64,000 nt of DNA from Timema cristinae (taxonomy: Eukaryota; Arthropoda; Insecta; Phasmatodea; Timematidae). Shown here piece after piece: positions 11,637 to 21,972 of the stretch. The notes beneath the pieces were generated by a model that worked only from the letters and a program-made list of their open reading frames with translations, did not search any database and was not told the origin of the DNA. Location of the stretch: contig JBCFYV010000012.1 in NCBI GenBank assembly GCA_039000515.1, forward strand, positions 11,300,676 through 11,364,675, given 5' to 3'. The translations under genes were made by a program, and so were the position numbers. Positions within the stretch are counted from its first letter, which is position 1. Each line of letters starts with the position of its first letter.

Positions 11637-11667
11637 CGCGGGGTGGAGAAAAGGGGCCCACCACGCG
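11624..11667 (+). promoter_or_regulatory. -1 ribosomal frameshift signal, copy 1
   Basis: Heptamer GGGAAAC at 11624-11630 sits in the gag frame as G GGA AAC. Six bases downstream a stem begins: CGCGGGGTGG (11637-11646) pairs with CCACCACGCG (11658-11667) with one mismatch. Identical to copy 2, described there. Confidence 0.85.
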
Positions 11668-14600
11668 TAAGGTTTCTAAGCATAATTGTCCCCTCCCTCC
11701 TGTTGTTGTGGTTACGATTGGGTCAAAGACTGGCTCTGCCTTGCTGGATACTGGCTCCAGTGGATCATTTATCAACTCTACCTTTTTGGATAGTTTAATT
11801 GGGTCGAAGAAAATTCCTATTGAACATATTGATACTAGGCCATTCATTGTGGGAAATGGAAACTTGTTATTGGCTAGCAAGAAGATAAATTTGTCCATTA
11901 AAATAGCAGGTTTTTCTTGGAAAAGAAGTTTGTTTTGTGTTCCTGCCCTCCCCTATGATATCATTTTGGGTAATGATTTCTTATGGGAAACCCGTGCTAT
12001 AATTAATTCTAGTCGTGGAGAATTGTCTTTAGAATTCGCCCCAAGAAATATTATTGCTTTGTGTCATTCTTCTATTAAGTCTTCTATGTATGTTATGAAT
12101 AGTGACGAAGATATGGTTAATGGGATTATCTCAAGGTTTTCGGATGTTATTACTCCTAGACTTGGAAAATGTGACGTATTACCTTATGAAATTGTGGTGG
12201 AGGACAAGATTCCTGTGAGGTCAGGTCCCTACTCTTGCGCCCCCCCAAAAATGAAGATATTTAGAGAGTTGATTGATGATCTAGAGTCCAAAGGAGTCAT
12301 ACGTCCGTCTAATTCTCCATATGCCAGTCCCGCGTTCATTATACCTAAGAAGGGGGAAGGTTATAGATTGGTTGAGGACTACAAGAAAATCAACAAAAAA
12401 ATCCAGTTTGATCCTTATCCGATGCCAAGTATTGACTCAGCCTTTCAGCACTTAGGTAGGGCGAAAGTGTTCAGTTTAATTGATCTTAATGCAAGTTTTC
12501 TACAATGCGCCCTGGTCGAGTCATCAAAAAAATATACGGCCTTTGTCACCCCATGGAGACAGTATGAGTTTAATCGCGTTCCTCTCGGTTGTAGTATTGG
12601 TGGACAGGCGTTGAGTCGCGTTTTTGACCACGTTCTTGCTGATATTAAATTTGATTATGTATTCAACTATTTAGACGATATATGTGTATATAGCGACTCG
12701 ATGAGTGATCATGTAAAGCATTTAGAGGAAGTATTATGTCAATTGCGTAGAGTAGGTTTAACGGTTAATCCTGATAAGGTCACGTGGGCAAAGCCATCTA
12801 TTAAATATCTTGGGTATGTTATCTGTTCGGGGAATCTTCTCATAGACCCAGAGCGCATCCGCCCCATTGTTGAATATCCCCCGCCCAGAAATCTTAAGGG
12901 TGTCATGCGTTTCATTGGGATGTGCGCATATTATGCTAGGTTCATTCCATCTTTCTCTGAAATAGCCGCGCCTCTTAACTCCTTAAAAAAGAAGGGCGTT
13001 GTCTTTTGTTGGGGTGAGGAGCAAGCTCGTGCCTTCGATTAGCTTAAAAGTAAACTCATCTCACCAGAGGTATTGCGGATGCCCGACTTTTCTATGCCCT
13101 TTCTTCTTCACGTGGATGCTTCTGCAATTGCTCTGGGTGCTGTGCTTTCTCAACGGACTCCGGAGGGTGTCAGGCCGGTGGCGTTCGCTAGCCGGACACT
13201 CACCGAGGCCGAGAGAAGGTACAGTGCCTATGAAAAGGAATGCCTTGCTTGTGTTACTGGTATAGAACGGTTCGCGGATTATTTAGAGCAGAGAAAATTT
13301 GAATTGTACACTGACAACATGGCGCTGGCATGGATGTGGAATCATCCAAAACAATTAGGCAAAGTAGGGAGATGGCTTTGGAGGTTATCAAGATTTAAAT
13401 TTTCGACCCATCACATCTCTGGGAAGCTAAATGTTACTGCGGATGCTCTATCACGCATGGCAGAAGACTGTAACCCCATTGGGGCAGAGGAAATTACGCC
13501 CACTTCGCTTGTTATTAAATCGATACCCGAGTCCTTTGTTTCTATCAGGGATCATCAGGGCAGTGACCCATGGTGTCGTGAGATTATGGAGAGGATCAGG
13601 AAAGGGGAACAGGTGGGTCAGTATTCTATTTTGAGAGATCTTCTTGTTATTACCCTGGCTAGAGGAAAAGGTAGGAAGGTTGTTGTTCCGGCGTCTGTAC
13701 GCCCCATGTTAATGAAATATTTTCACAATTCGATATTTGGAGGTCACCTTGGCGTGTTAAAGACTGTCAAGAAAATCTCGAGAGAATTCTTTTGGCCTGG
13801 GCAATATCAGGACGTGAAGGAATGGGTTAGTCGGTGTGAAGACTGTCAGATGGCCAAACCTGCCCATAATTCCAGGGTTGGGCTGCATTCGGCCGATGTA
13901 GCCCAACGCCCCTGGGAGAAGGTGTTCGTTGATTATGTGGGGCCTATCACCCGATCATCCCTAGGTAACTCTTGTATTCTTGTTTTGGTTGATGCATTTT
14001 CCAAATTCGTTATTTTGATTCCTTTGCGGAACATGAAAGCAACTACTACTGTAAACGCCCTGTGTCGGCGTGTGTGGGCATTCTTTGGGGCCCCCAAGAC
14101 CATAGTGAGTGATAACGGACCCTGTTTCAGATCAGCTACTTTTCATGACATGTGCTTCGGGTGGGGCATCAGGCATATCACTACCAGTCCTTACCATCCG
14201 GGACCTAACCATGTAGAAAGGTTTAACAGGAACCTGGGAATAGCCCTGACTATTTTTCATAATCAGGTACAACAGAAGTGGGATAGAGAGTTAGATTTCT
14301 TGAATATGGCTTTTAACTCCGCCTATCACGAGTCGACTGGATGCTCGCCGGCTTCCGTGTTCCTTGGGCGGGAGCTGGTCCACCCTTTGTTTAATATTTG
14401 GGACATTCATCCCCTGTTAAAGGATAGTGACGAGGTTTCCTTGGAGGATAGATGTAGGAGTGTCTTGGACCATCTTAGGAAGGCACAGAAAAGGGTGGCT
14501 AATGCATATAACAAAGGTAGGATTCCCGTTTCATTTAAAGTTGGAGACCTTGTTCTATGTAAAGATTTTCCCTTGAGCTCCGCGGTCGACAAAAGATCGG

Positions 14601-14758
14601 CTAAGCTGTGTCCCAAGTGGTGTGGCCCGTGGGAGGTGACTAAGTTTCTCACCCCTGTCACGGTCCTCCTTCAGAAAGTTGCAGACGATACCGAGACGAG
14701 ACGCGCTCACGTCAGCCACATAAAGAGCGCAAGTCCAAGAGTCCATAGGGATAACTGA
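11630..14758 (+). pseudogene. pol: pol, copy 1 (PR-RT, in-frame TAG, RNase H-IN)
   Basis: Read in the -1 frame relative to gag. An aspartic protease (LLDTGSSGSFI near the start, ILGNDFLW later) is followed by RT with YLDDICVYS at about 12670. A TAG stop lies at 13040-13042, and the same frame resumes straight after it with RNase H (HVDASAIALGAVLSQ, YTDNMALAW) and integrase (H-H-C-C zinc module ending CEDCQ, then the catalytic D, D, E). As far as I can see the sequence is identical to copy 2, including the TAG. Domain details are given for copy 2. The stop lies between RT and RNase H in a place where gypsy relatives normally have a sense codon. Confidence 0.9.
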
Positions 14759-15148
14759 GCGTAAATTTGTGTAATTTAGGTTAAATATTTTGCATATATG
14801 TATAGTTATAAGTTAGTTTTAAGTAGGAGTATCACCATGATGAAAGCCCGGGCCCGTGGCAAAATGAACTTTAAATTGTTTGTGAACTCCATCTTAATGG
14901 AATTGTTGAATTTACGAAAGATGTGACAGTGACCACTGCTTATTATATAAGCAGCAATTTGGGCCAGATAGTAGGACAAAGTGAGACCATTCATAGTGAC
15001 GGAGTGCGTGATGTGCGTTATGTCCTCAAGCCTTCCTCTGAAGATTTACGCTATTTCCATCCTCGTATGAGAGCGAGGGTGTGAATAAAACGGCTCATTG
15101 AATATGGTCTTGCAAGAAAATGAACTCTAATACTTGTTTCTTATGTGC

Positions 15149-15150
15149 AG
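15149..15150 (+). promoter_or_regulatory. possible splice acceptor before the 3' ORF, copy 1
   Basis: TTGTTTCTTATGTGCAG ends in an acceptor AG after a modest pyrimidine stretch, 76 bases before the ATG of the basic 3' ORF. The copy 2 equivalent ends at 21972. This is a sequence-only guess. Confidence 0.25.
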
Positions 15151-15226
15151 CTCTGAGAACTCCCTTTACCCCACGTCTTCCGTTCCCTTATTTTTTCCTG
15201 TTCTGTGCGCGGCGGAGGGGAACGCT

Positions 15227-15442
15227 ATGGAGAAACGACATGGCAAAAGGCAATGGCGACTCCTAGAGAAGCTTTCCTGGGTGGCCGCGAGCAAGACCAA
15301 GCGTGGGCGGATGGTATACCCATCCGGCATGAGACGGCCAACGGCTAGAGATGCGGCTCCTCAAAATATATGGGCCCAGATATCAATGGGGAAGCGGTGC
15401 TGGACCGTGCTGAGGATGACGCAAGAAGAACGACGAGAGTAA
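15227..15442 (+). pseudogene. small basic 3' ORF, copy 1 (frameshifted)
   Basis: Same start as the copy 2 ORF (Met-Glu-Lys-Arg-His...). At about 15391 it has GGGGAAGCGG where copy 2 has GGGGAGAGCGG, so it shifts frame and stops at 15442 after about 71 codons. It lacks the proline run and the part that reads into the LTR. Whether the ORF is real in either copy is unknown. Confidence 0.3.
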
Positions 15443-15504
15443 CCCCGAGCATCTCCGTCTTCCCGAGAAGCCAGGAACAGTCAGCGGTGCCAACGACGGC
15501 CCAG

Positions 15505-15526
15505 CCCCCCCCCCCCCCCCCCCCCC
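15505..15526 (+). repeat. poly(C) tract, 22 C
   Basis: Uninterrupted C22 between pol and the polypurine tract, 12 bases before the PPT. Copy 2 has C24 at 22329-22352. Both copies have it, so it belongs to the element. Confidence 0.95.
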
Positions 15527-15537
15527 AACGCAAGATC

Positions 15538-15549
15538 AAGGGAGGGAGA
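15538..15549 (+). other. polypurine tract, copy 1
   Basis: AAGGGAGGGAGA followed by TT and then the TGTAG start of LTR2. This is the expected plus-strand DNA priming site immediately before a 3' LTR. The copy 2 equivalent is 22364-22375. Confidence 0.85.
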
Positions 15550-15551
15550 TT

Positions 15552-17298
15552 TGTAGCAATTATTGCTCCAAGTCAACAGAATGAGAACAGTCAAGTATAA
15601 ACATCACTTACCCAATACCACTAATCTTGCCGAGCACCTTGCGCAAACAAACATCCGACTACACGAACCACAAGCGAACAACTGCCAAGACTGAGCCAAG
15701 TTCCGCCTCTCGCCACTAGAGCCCGTTACTACCGCTGCCATGATCAATCCGCCCAACTTCAAGAAACGAGAAGAAGATGGCAACTGCCAGGCTTTGCCAG
15801 AATAATATAGAATGTTCTTCTGCCGGCACGCCCCCTTCCTTTGTGCCTATCCTGTTCGATGAGTGTGCCATATAAAAGACCATCCGTCGAGGAAGACGTC
15901 ACTCTTGGACTTGGCTGCGACCATGTAGGACTAAGCGTCGGCGTAACGGACATATTATATTAATGTAAGAATAAAATCCAATTTCGGTTTAAATATAAAT
16001 TATGGGAACTAGTCAAAATTCTTTTTTAGATCTTTTATCAAATTTAATTATAAAAGTATTTGCGTAAATCTTCGTCATTTAATTTACTTTATAATGCGAG
16101 TATTGTAAAGTAAGACATTTTCTGTGTTATGGATATTAAGCATTATGCGCGAACTTTATACTCAACCAATTAACTTTATTTGTTTCTCAGTAGTATTTAG
16201 GTTAGATGAGTGTAGTAAATATGAAAATTTGAGAGTGTTGTTAGATCAGAACTTTTCAATATTATCCATAATGATTGAAAGTCAAAAATATCAAAAGTAA
16301 CTTTATTTCGTCTCTATTGCAAATGTGGCATTTTGGGTTTGGTAAACATTAAGGTGGGAAAGTGTTTGAAATATGGTGCCGAGATTTTCAATATTAGTAG
16401 AATGGAGTATTGCACTAGATTATTATATAGATCAGCTTAACTTTATATTATTCTTTTTTACTAGTTTCTCGATTGTTATTTTTAGGATAGTTTTGTTAAT
16501 ATCTATTTTGTGCCAAAATAATAACAAATAAACAAACTTAATGGGATAATGTTAGGAAATATCCTTGATATTTATAATAGTACTATAATCCTTGTTTAGG
16601 ACATAGGCGAAGGCTATTGTGAGTTACGCTAGTAGGTTATTAGCGTTTAAGTTAAATGGTATTGGCATTAGGTATTTTTGATGGAACTAAAACTTTTAGT
16701 AACATGTGGCATTTTCGCAACAACATCAAAAATGTGTTAGTTAGGAGAGATCATTTACTGTATGACGTATGATCATATTAAATTAATATTATGCATCAAT
16801 ATTTGTATTTACGTAATATGTTTAGGGTACATAATAAATAACGTAATGATTAGAAGGAAAAGAGTAAATATTTATGGAACAAAGTTTTTATTGGATAATA
16901 TATATATAACTGAATTATTAAATGCTCTTCAAATAATATGCTTATTATTTAATAAAGTGGCATAAATAAAATCTAAAAGATTCAAAGACTTGAATTTATT
17001 CTATTACATAATTACGCCATATTATCCCTATGTCTAGAAAAGGTGCGAGGGATTAGCCTTCACCCTTTTTATATATTAATATGTTAGGCAACCTGAGAAG
17101 GTGGACCGTTGTTTCCCGCTACTCACAAGAGTGAGTTGCGTGCGCTGGGGACATGCTAAATGTCCAGCATTTTATAACTCACAACTTTAGGATATTCACT
17201 TTGCGCGCTCCTCTATATTCTATTTTATTTTTCTTTAACTGTAGATTTTGTTTATATTTATGTATTGAATCCCTCTAGTTTGGAGCTTAGGGATTACA
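15552..17298 (+). repeat. LTR2 (shared middle LTR, recombinant)
   Basis: 1747 bp, preceded by the polypurine tract of internal 1 and followed by the primer-binding site of internal 2. It serves as 3' LTR of one unit and 5' LTR of the next. From its start to 16602 every base that differs between LTR1 and LTR3 matches LTR3. From 16647 to its end it matches LTR1. The switch lies in 16603-16646. TATA at 15871, AATAAA at 15970. Confidence 0.95.
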
Positions 17299-17299
17299 A

Positions 17300-17315
17300 G
17301 CTGCGCCACTCTGCT
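17300..17315 (+). other. primer-binding site, copy 2
   Basis: GCTGCGCCACTCTGCT, one base after LTR2, identical to copy 1 and in the same hairpin. It is complementary to nucleotides 1-16 of initiator tRNA-Met rather than to a tRNA 3' end. Confidence 0.75.
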
Positions 17316-17372
17316 CATAGAGTGCGCGTAAGTGTTACTTCTCTATCCTAATTGTGTTTTTTGACCTGTTTC

Positions 17373-18458
17373 ATGAACTCATCCTCCGACATGGCCACCC
17401 CACTGGGAAGCTTGATCAGCACCAGATCGGACGTCTATGGACTCAAAACTGGGGAGCTTCACCGGGAGCTCAAGGAAAGAAATATATCATTTCCCCCCGA
17501 GGCTACTGTTGGTGTGTTGCGGTCCCTGCTGTCTGAAAGTATCAGTAAGTCTAGCGACACAGACAATATTAATATTAGCTATGACATTAGCCACCCCCCT
17601 CTGGAACACTCCAAACCATGCAAGTCAGGTCCTTTAGAATTAGATGGGGCTCGTAAGCAGATCACTCCCCCCGGGGCTTCTGTTAGTTATCTGCCGGTTA
17701 CTGCCACCTCTAAAACTCAGAGTAAAGTTGCTAGTGAGCGTTTGAAGCTACTTCCAGTTTGTGACGGCCAGTCTTGTTCTGCTTTGTTTAATTTCCTGTT
17801 AGAAGCTAATAGAATTGCTAAACTTAGACTTGTAGGCGATATTGAGTTCCTTACGTTATGTTTAGGGAGAACTTCCGGTTTTTTAGCGCATCTAGTTTCG
17901 GAATGTTTACAATTAGATCTTCCTTGGAATATGGTAAAAAGTCGCATCCTTGAGTCTTTATGCTCAAAGAGAGAGAAGGAGAGACTTTGTAACGAAAAGT
18001 TGCGACGGTTTCAGCGGCCTCAGGAACCATTTCGGTTGTTTATACTGGCTATCTCTGAATCCGCGGAGATATTAAATCTCAACCTAGCGGAGGAAGAGGT
18101 AGTCAAAATTATTTTAGAAAATGTCTCCCCGTTGACGCGGAGACATTTTATATTCTCACACAGACCAACCACCCTGGCAGAGTTATATTCATTGGCCAGT
18201 AATATTGAGGGTTCGTTACTAGCAGAAAAAGAGTATCTTGAAAACTATCCAACGCGAATTCAGAATATCTCCCCTCAGAATAGGGTGGTTTCAGCTTCGG
18301 CAACTACGCCACTTGATTCTAATATTTCTGCTACCCGCGGAGCAAGGCCTCTTGGTGTTATCAGATCAGGAAGACGATTAGATGTATCTTGTATCAAGTG
18401 TTTTCGTTGTGGTCGTTTTGGGCATTATCAACGTGACTGTTTAGCGGGAAACGCGTAA
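17373..18458 (+). CDS. gag: gag polyprotein, copy 2 (intact)
   Basis: Structural protein of the retrotransposon particle. It is 361 residues from the first ATG; an upstream in-frame TTG would add seven residues, and I see no reason to prefer it. The body is capsid-like by position, with a helical, acidic middle (for example NLNLAEEEVVKIILENVSP), but I recognise no capsid motif with certainty. A single zinc knuckle CFRCGRFGHYQRDC (C-x2-C-x4-H-x4-C) sits at residues 343-356, five residues from the end, typical of gypsy nucleocapsid, which binds the element's RNA. The last codons contain the slippery heptamer for pol. Copy 1 has the same gene broken by two indels, so this is the better reference. 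Confidence 0.92.
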   Translation: MNSSSDMATPLGSLISTRSDVYGLKTGELHRELKERNISFPPEATVGVLRSLLSESISKSSDTDNINISYDISHPPLEHSKPCKSGPLELDGARKQITPPGASVSYLPVTATSKTQSKVASERLKLLPVCDGQSCSALFNFLLEANRIAKLRLVGDIEFLTLCLGRTSGFLAHLVSECLQLDLPWNMVKSRILESLCSKREKERLCNEKLRRFQRPQEPFRLFILAISESAEILNLNLAEEEVVKIILENVSPLTRRHFIFSHRPTTLAELYSLASNIEGSLLAEKEYLENYPTRIQNISPQNRVVSASATTPLDSNISATRGARPLGVIRSGRRLDVSCIKCFRCGRFGHYQRDCLAGNA

Positions 18459-18489
18459 CGCGGGGTGGAGAAAAGGGGCCCACCACGCG
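18446..18489 (+). promoter_or_regulatory. -1 ribosomal frameshift signal, gag-pol, copy 2
   Basis: The slippery heptamer G GGA AAC lies at 18446-18452 in gag codon register, six bases before the gag stop TAA (18456-18458). The spacer is 18453-18458. A stem follows: CGCGGGGTGG at 18459-18468 pairs with CCACCACGCG at 18480-18489, nine of ten bases, around an AGAAAAGGGGC loop. The pol frame is open from 18437 (after TGA at 18434-18436), so slippage by -1 here joins gag to protease. GGGAAAC is a known retroviral slip site (for example at a gag-pro junction of type D retroviruses). Confidence 0.88.
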
Positions 18490-21400
18490 TAAGGTTTCTA
18501 AGCATAATTGTCCCCTCCCTCCTGTTGTTGTGGTTACGATTGGGTCAAAGACTGGCTCTGCCTTGCTGGATACTGGCTCCAGTGGATCATTTATCAACTC
18601 TACCTTTTTGGATAGTTTAATTGGGTCGAAGAAAATTCCTATTGAACATATTGATACTAGGCCATTCATTGTGGGAAATGGAAACTTGTTATTGGCTAGC
18701 AAGAAGATAAATTTGTCCATTAAAATAGCAGGTTTTTCTTGGAAAAGAAGTTTGTTTTGTGTTCCTGCCCTCCCCTATGATATCATTTTGGGTAATGATT
18801 TCTTATGGGAAACCCGTGCTATAATTAATTCTAGTCGTGGAGAATTGTCTTTAGAATTCGCCCCAAGAAATATTATTGCTTTGTGTCATTCTTCTATTAA
18901 GTCTTCTATGTATGTTATGAATAGTGACGAAGATATGGTTAATGGGATTATCTCAAGGTTTTCGGATGTTATTACTCCTAGACTTGGAAAATGTGACGTA
19001 TTACCTTATGAAATTGTGGTGGAGGACAAGATTCCTGTGAGGTCAGGTCCCTACTCTTGCGCCCCCCCAAAAATGAAGATATTTAGAGAGTTGATTGATG
19101 ATCTAGAGTCCAAAGGAGTCATACGTCCGTCTAATTCTCCATATGCCAGTCCCGCGTTCATTATACCTAAGAAGGGGGAAGGTTATAGATTGGTTGAGGA
19201 CTACAAGAAAATCAACAAAAAAATCCAGTTTGATCCTTATCCGATGCCAAGTATTGACTCAGCCTTTCAGCACTTAGGTAGGGCGAAAGTGTTCAGTTTA
19301 ATTGATCTTAATGCAAGTTTTCTACAATGCGCCCTGGTCGAGTCATCAAAAAAATATACGGCCTTTGTCACCCCATGGAGACAGTATGAGTTTAATCGCG
19401 TTCCTCTCGGTTGTAGTATTGGTGGACAGGCGTTGAGTCGCGTTTTTGACCACGTTCTTGCTGATATTAAATTTGATTATGTATTCAACTATTTAGACGA
19501 TATATGTGTATATAGCGACTCGATGAGTGATCATGTAAAGCATTTAGAGGAAGTATTATGTCAATTGCGTAGAGTAGGTTTAACGGTTAATCCTGATAAG
19601 GTCACGTGGGCAAAGCCATCTATTAAATATCTTGGGTATGTTATCTGTTCGGGGAATCTTCTCATAGACCCAGAGCGCATCCGCCCCATTGTTGAATATC
19701 CCCCGCCCAGAAATCTTAAGGGTGTCATGCGTTTCATTGGGATGTGCGCATATTATGCTAGGTTCATTCCATCTTTCTCTGAAATAGCCGCGCCTCTTAA
19801 CTCCTTAAAAAAGAAGGGCGTTGTCTTTTGTTGGGGTGAGGAGCAAGCTCGTGCCTTCGATTAGCTTAAAAGTAAACTCATCTCACCAGAGGTATTGCGG
19901 ATGCCCGACTTTTCTATGCCCTTTCTTCTTCACGTGGATGCTTCTGCAATTGCTCTGGGTGCTGTGCTTTCTCAACGGACTCCGGAGGGTGTCAGGCCGG
20001 TGGCGTTCGCTAGCCGGACACTCACCGAGGCCGAGAGAAGGTACAGTGCCTATGAAAAGGAATGCCTTGCTTGTGTTACTGGTATAGAACGGTTCGCGGA
20101 TTATTTAGAGCAGAGAAAATTTGAATTGTACACTGACAACATGGCGCTGGCATGGATGTGGAATCATCCAAAACAATTAGGCAAAGTAGGGAGATGGCTT
20201 TGGAGGTTATCAAGATTTAAATTTTCGACCCATCACATCTCTGGGAAGCTAAATGTTACTGCGGATGCTCTATCACGCATGGCAGAAGACTGTAACCCCA
20301 TTGGGGCAGAGGAAATTACGCCCACTTCGCTTGTTATTAAATCGATACCCGAGTCCTTTGTTTCTATCAGGGATCATCAGGGCAGTGACCCATGGTGTCG
20401 TGAGATTATGGAGAGGATCAGGAAAGGGGAACAGGTGGGTCAGTATTCTATTTTGAGAGATCTTCTTGTTATTACCCTGGCTAGAGGAAAAGGTAGGAAG
20501 GTTGTTGTTCCGGCGTCTGTACGCCCCATGTTAATGAAATATTTTCACAATTCGATATTTGGAGGTCACCTTGGCGTGTTAAAGACTGTCAAGAAAATCT
20601 CGAGAGAATTCTTTTGGCCTGGGCAATATCAGGACGTGAAGGAATGGGTTAGTCGGTGTGAAGACTGTCAGATGGCCAAACCTGCCCATAATTCCAGGGT
20701 TGGGCTGCATTCGGCCGATGTAGCCCAACGCCCCTGGGAGAAGGTGTTCGTTGATTATGTGGGGCCTATCACCCGATCATCCCTAGGTAACTCTTGTATT
20801 CTTGTTTTGGTTGATGCATTTTCCAAATTCGTTATTTTGATTCCTTTGCGGAACATGAAAGCAACTACTACTGTAAACGCCCTGTGTCGGCGTGTGTGGG
20901 CATTCTTTGGGGCCCCCAAGACCATAGTGAGTGATAACGGACCCTGTTTCAGATCAGCTACTTTTCATGACATGTGCTTCGGGTGGGGCATCAGGCATAT
21001 CACTACCAGTCCTTACCATCCGGGACCTAACCATGTAGAAAGGTTTAACAGGAACCTGGGAATAGCCCTGACTATTTTTCATAATCAGGTACAACAGAAG
21101 TGGGATAGAGAGTTAGATTTCTTGAATATGGCTTTTAACTCCGCCTATCACGAGTCGACTGGATGCTCGCCGGCTTCCGTGTTCCTTGGGCGGGAGCTGG
21201 TCCACCCTTTGTTTAATATTTGGGACATTCATCCCCTGTTAAAGGATAGTGACGAGGTTTCCTTGGAGGATAGATGTAGGAGTGTCTTGGACCATCTTAG
21301 GAAGGCACAGAAAAGGGTGGCTAATGCATATAACAAAGGTAGGATTCCCGTTTCATTTAAAGTTGGAGACCTTGTTCTATGTAAAGATTTTCCCTTGAGC

Positions 21401-21580
21401 TCCGCGGTCGACAAAAGATCGGCTAAGCTGTGTCCCAAGTGGTGTGGCCCGTGGGAGGTGACTAAGTTTCTCACCCCTGTCACGGTCCTCCTTCAGAAAG
21501 TTGCAGACGATACCGAGACGAGACGCGCTCACGTCAGCCACATAAAGAGCGCAAGTCCAAGAGTCCATAGGGATAACTGA
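18452..21580 (+). pseudogene. pol: pol polyprotein, copy 2 (PR-RT / TAG / RNase H-integrase)
   Basis: Made as a gag-pol fusion by -1 frameshifting. There are 470 codons to a TAG at 19862-19864, then 571 more in the same frame. Protease: LLDTGSSGSFI with catalytic Asp, and ILGNDFLW. RT: RLVEDYKKIN, FSLIDLNASF (first catalytic Asp), FNRVPLG, FNYLDDICVYS (YxDD). RNase H: HVDASAIALGAVL (Asp), a conserved Glu near ECLAC, YTDNMALAW (Asp) and NVTADALSR. Integrase: H-x-H and CEDCQ zinc module, VDYVGP (D), VSDNGPCF (D), NHVERFNR (E about 35 residues later), then a C-terminal SH3-like region (FKVGDLVLC, CGPWEV). Without readthrough the product has no RNase H or integrase. Called a pseudogene for the TAG, but programmed readthrough cannot be excluded. 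Confidence 0.9.
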
Positions 21581-21972
21581 GCGTAAATTTGTGTAATTTA
21601 GGTTAAATATTTTGCATATATGTATAGTTATAAGTTAGTTTTAAGTAGGAGTATCACCATGATGAAAGCCCGGGCCCGTGGCAAAATGAACTTTAAATTG
21701 TTTGTGAACTCCATCTTAATGGAATTGTTGAATTTACGAAAGATGTGACAGTGACCACTGCTTATTATATAAGCAGCAATTTGGGCCAGATAGTAGGACA
21801 AAGTGAGACCATTCATAGTGACGGAGTGCGTGATGTGCGTTATGTCCTCAAGCCTTCCTCTGAAGATTTACGCTATTTCCATCCTCGTATGAGAGCGAGG
21901 GTGTGAATAAAACGGCTCATTGAATATGGTCTTGCAAGAAAATGAACTCTAATACTTGTTTCTTATGTGCAG

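Noticed and set aside
13043..14758. RNase H-integrase as a separate gene with its own start
   Set aside because: It continues the RT frame directly after TAG, and no start context or promoter is visible. It is part of pol.
14759..15551. Envelope gene in the 3' internal region
   Set aside because: No ORF has a signal peptide, cleavage site or membrane anchor. Only the small basic ORF is open.
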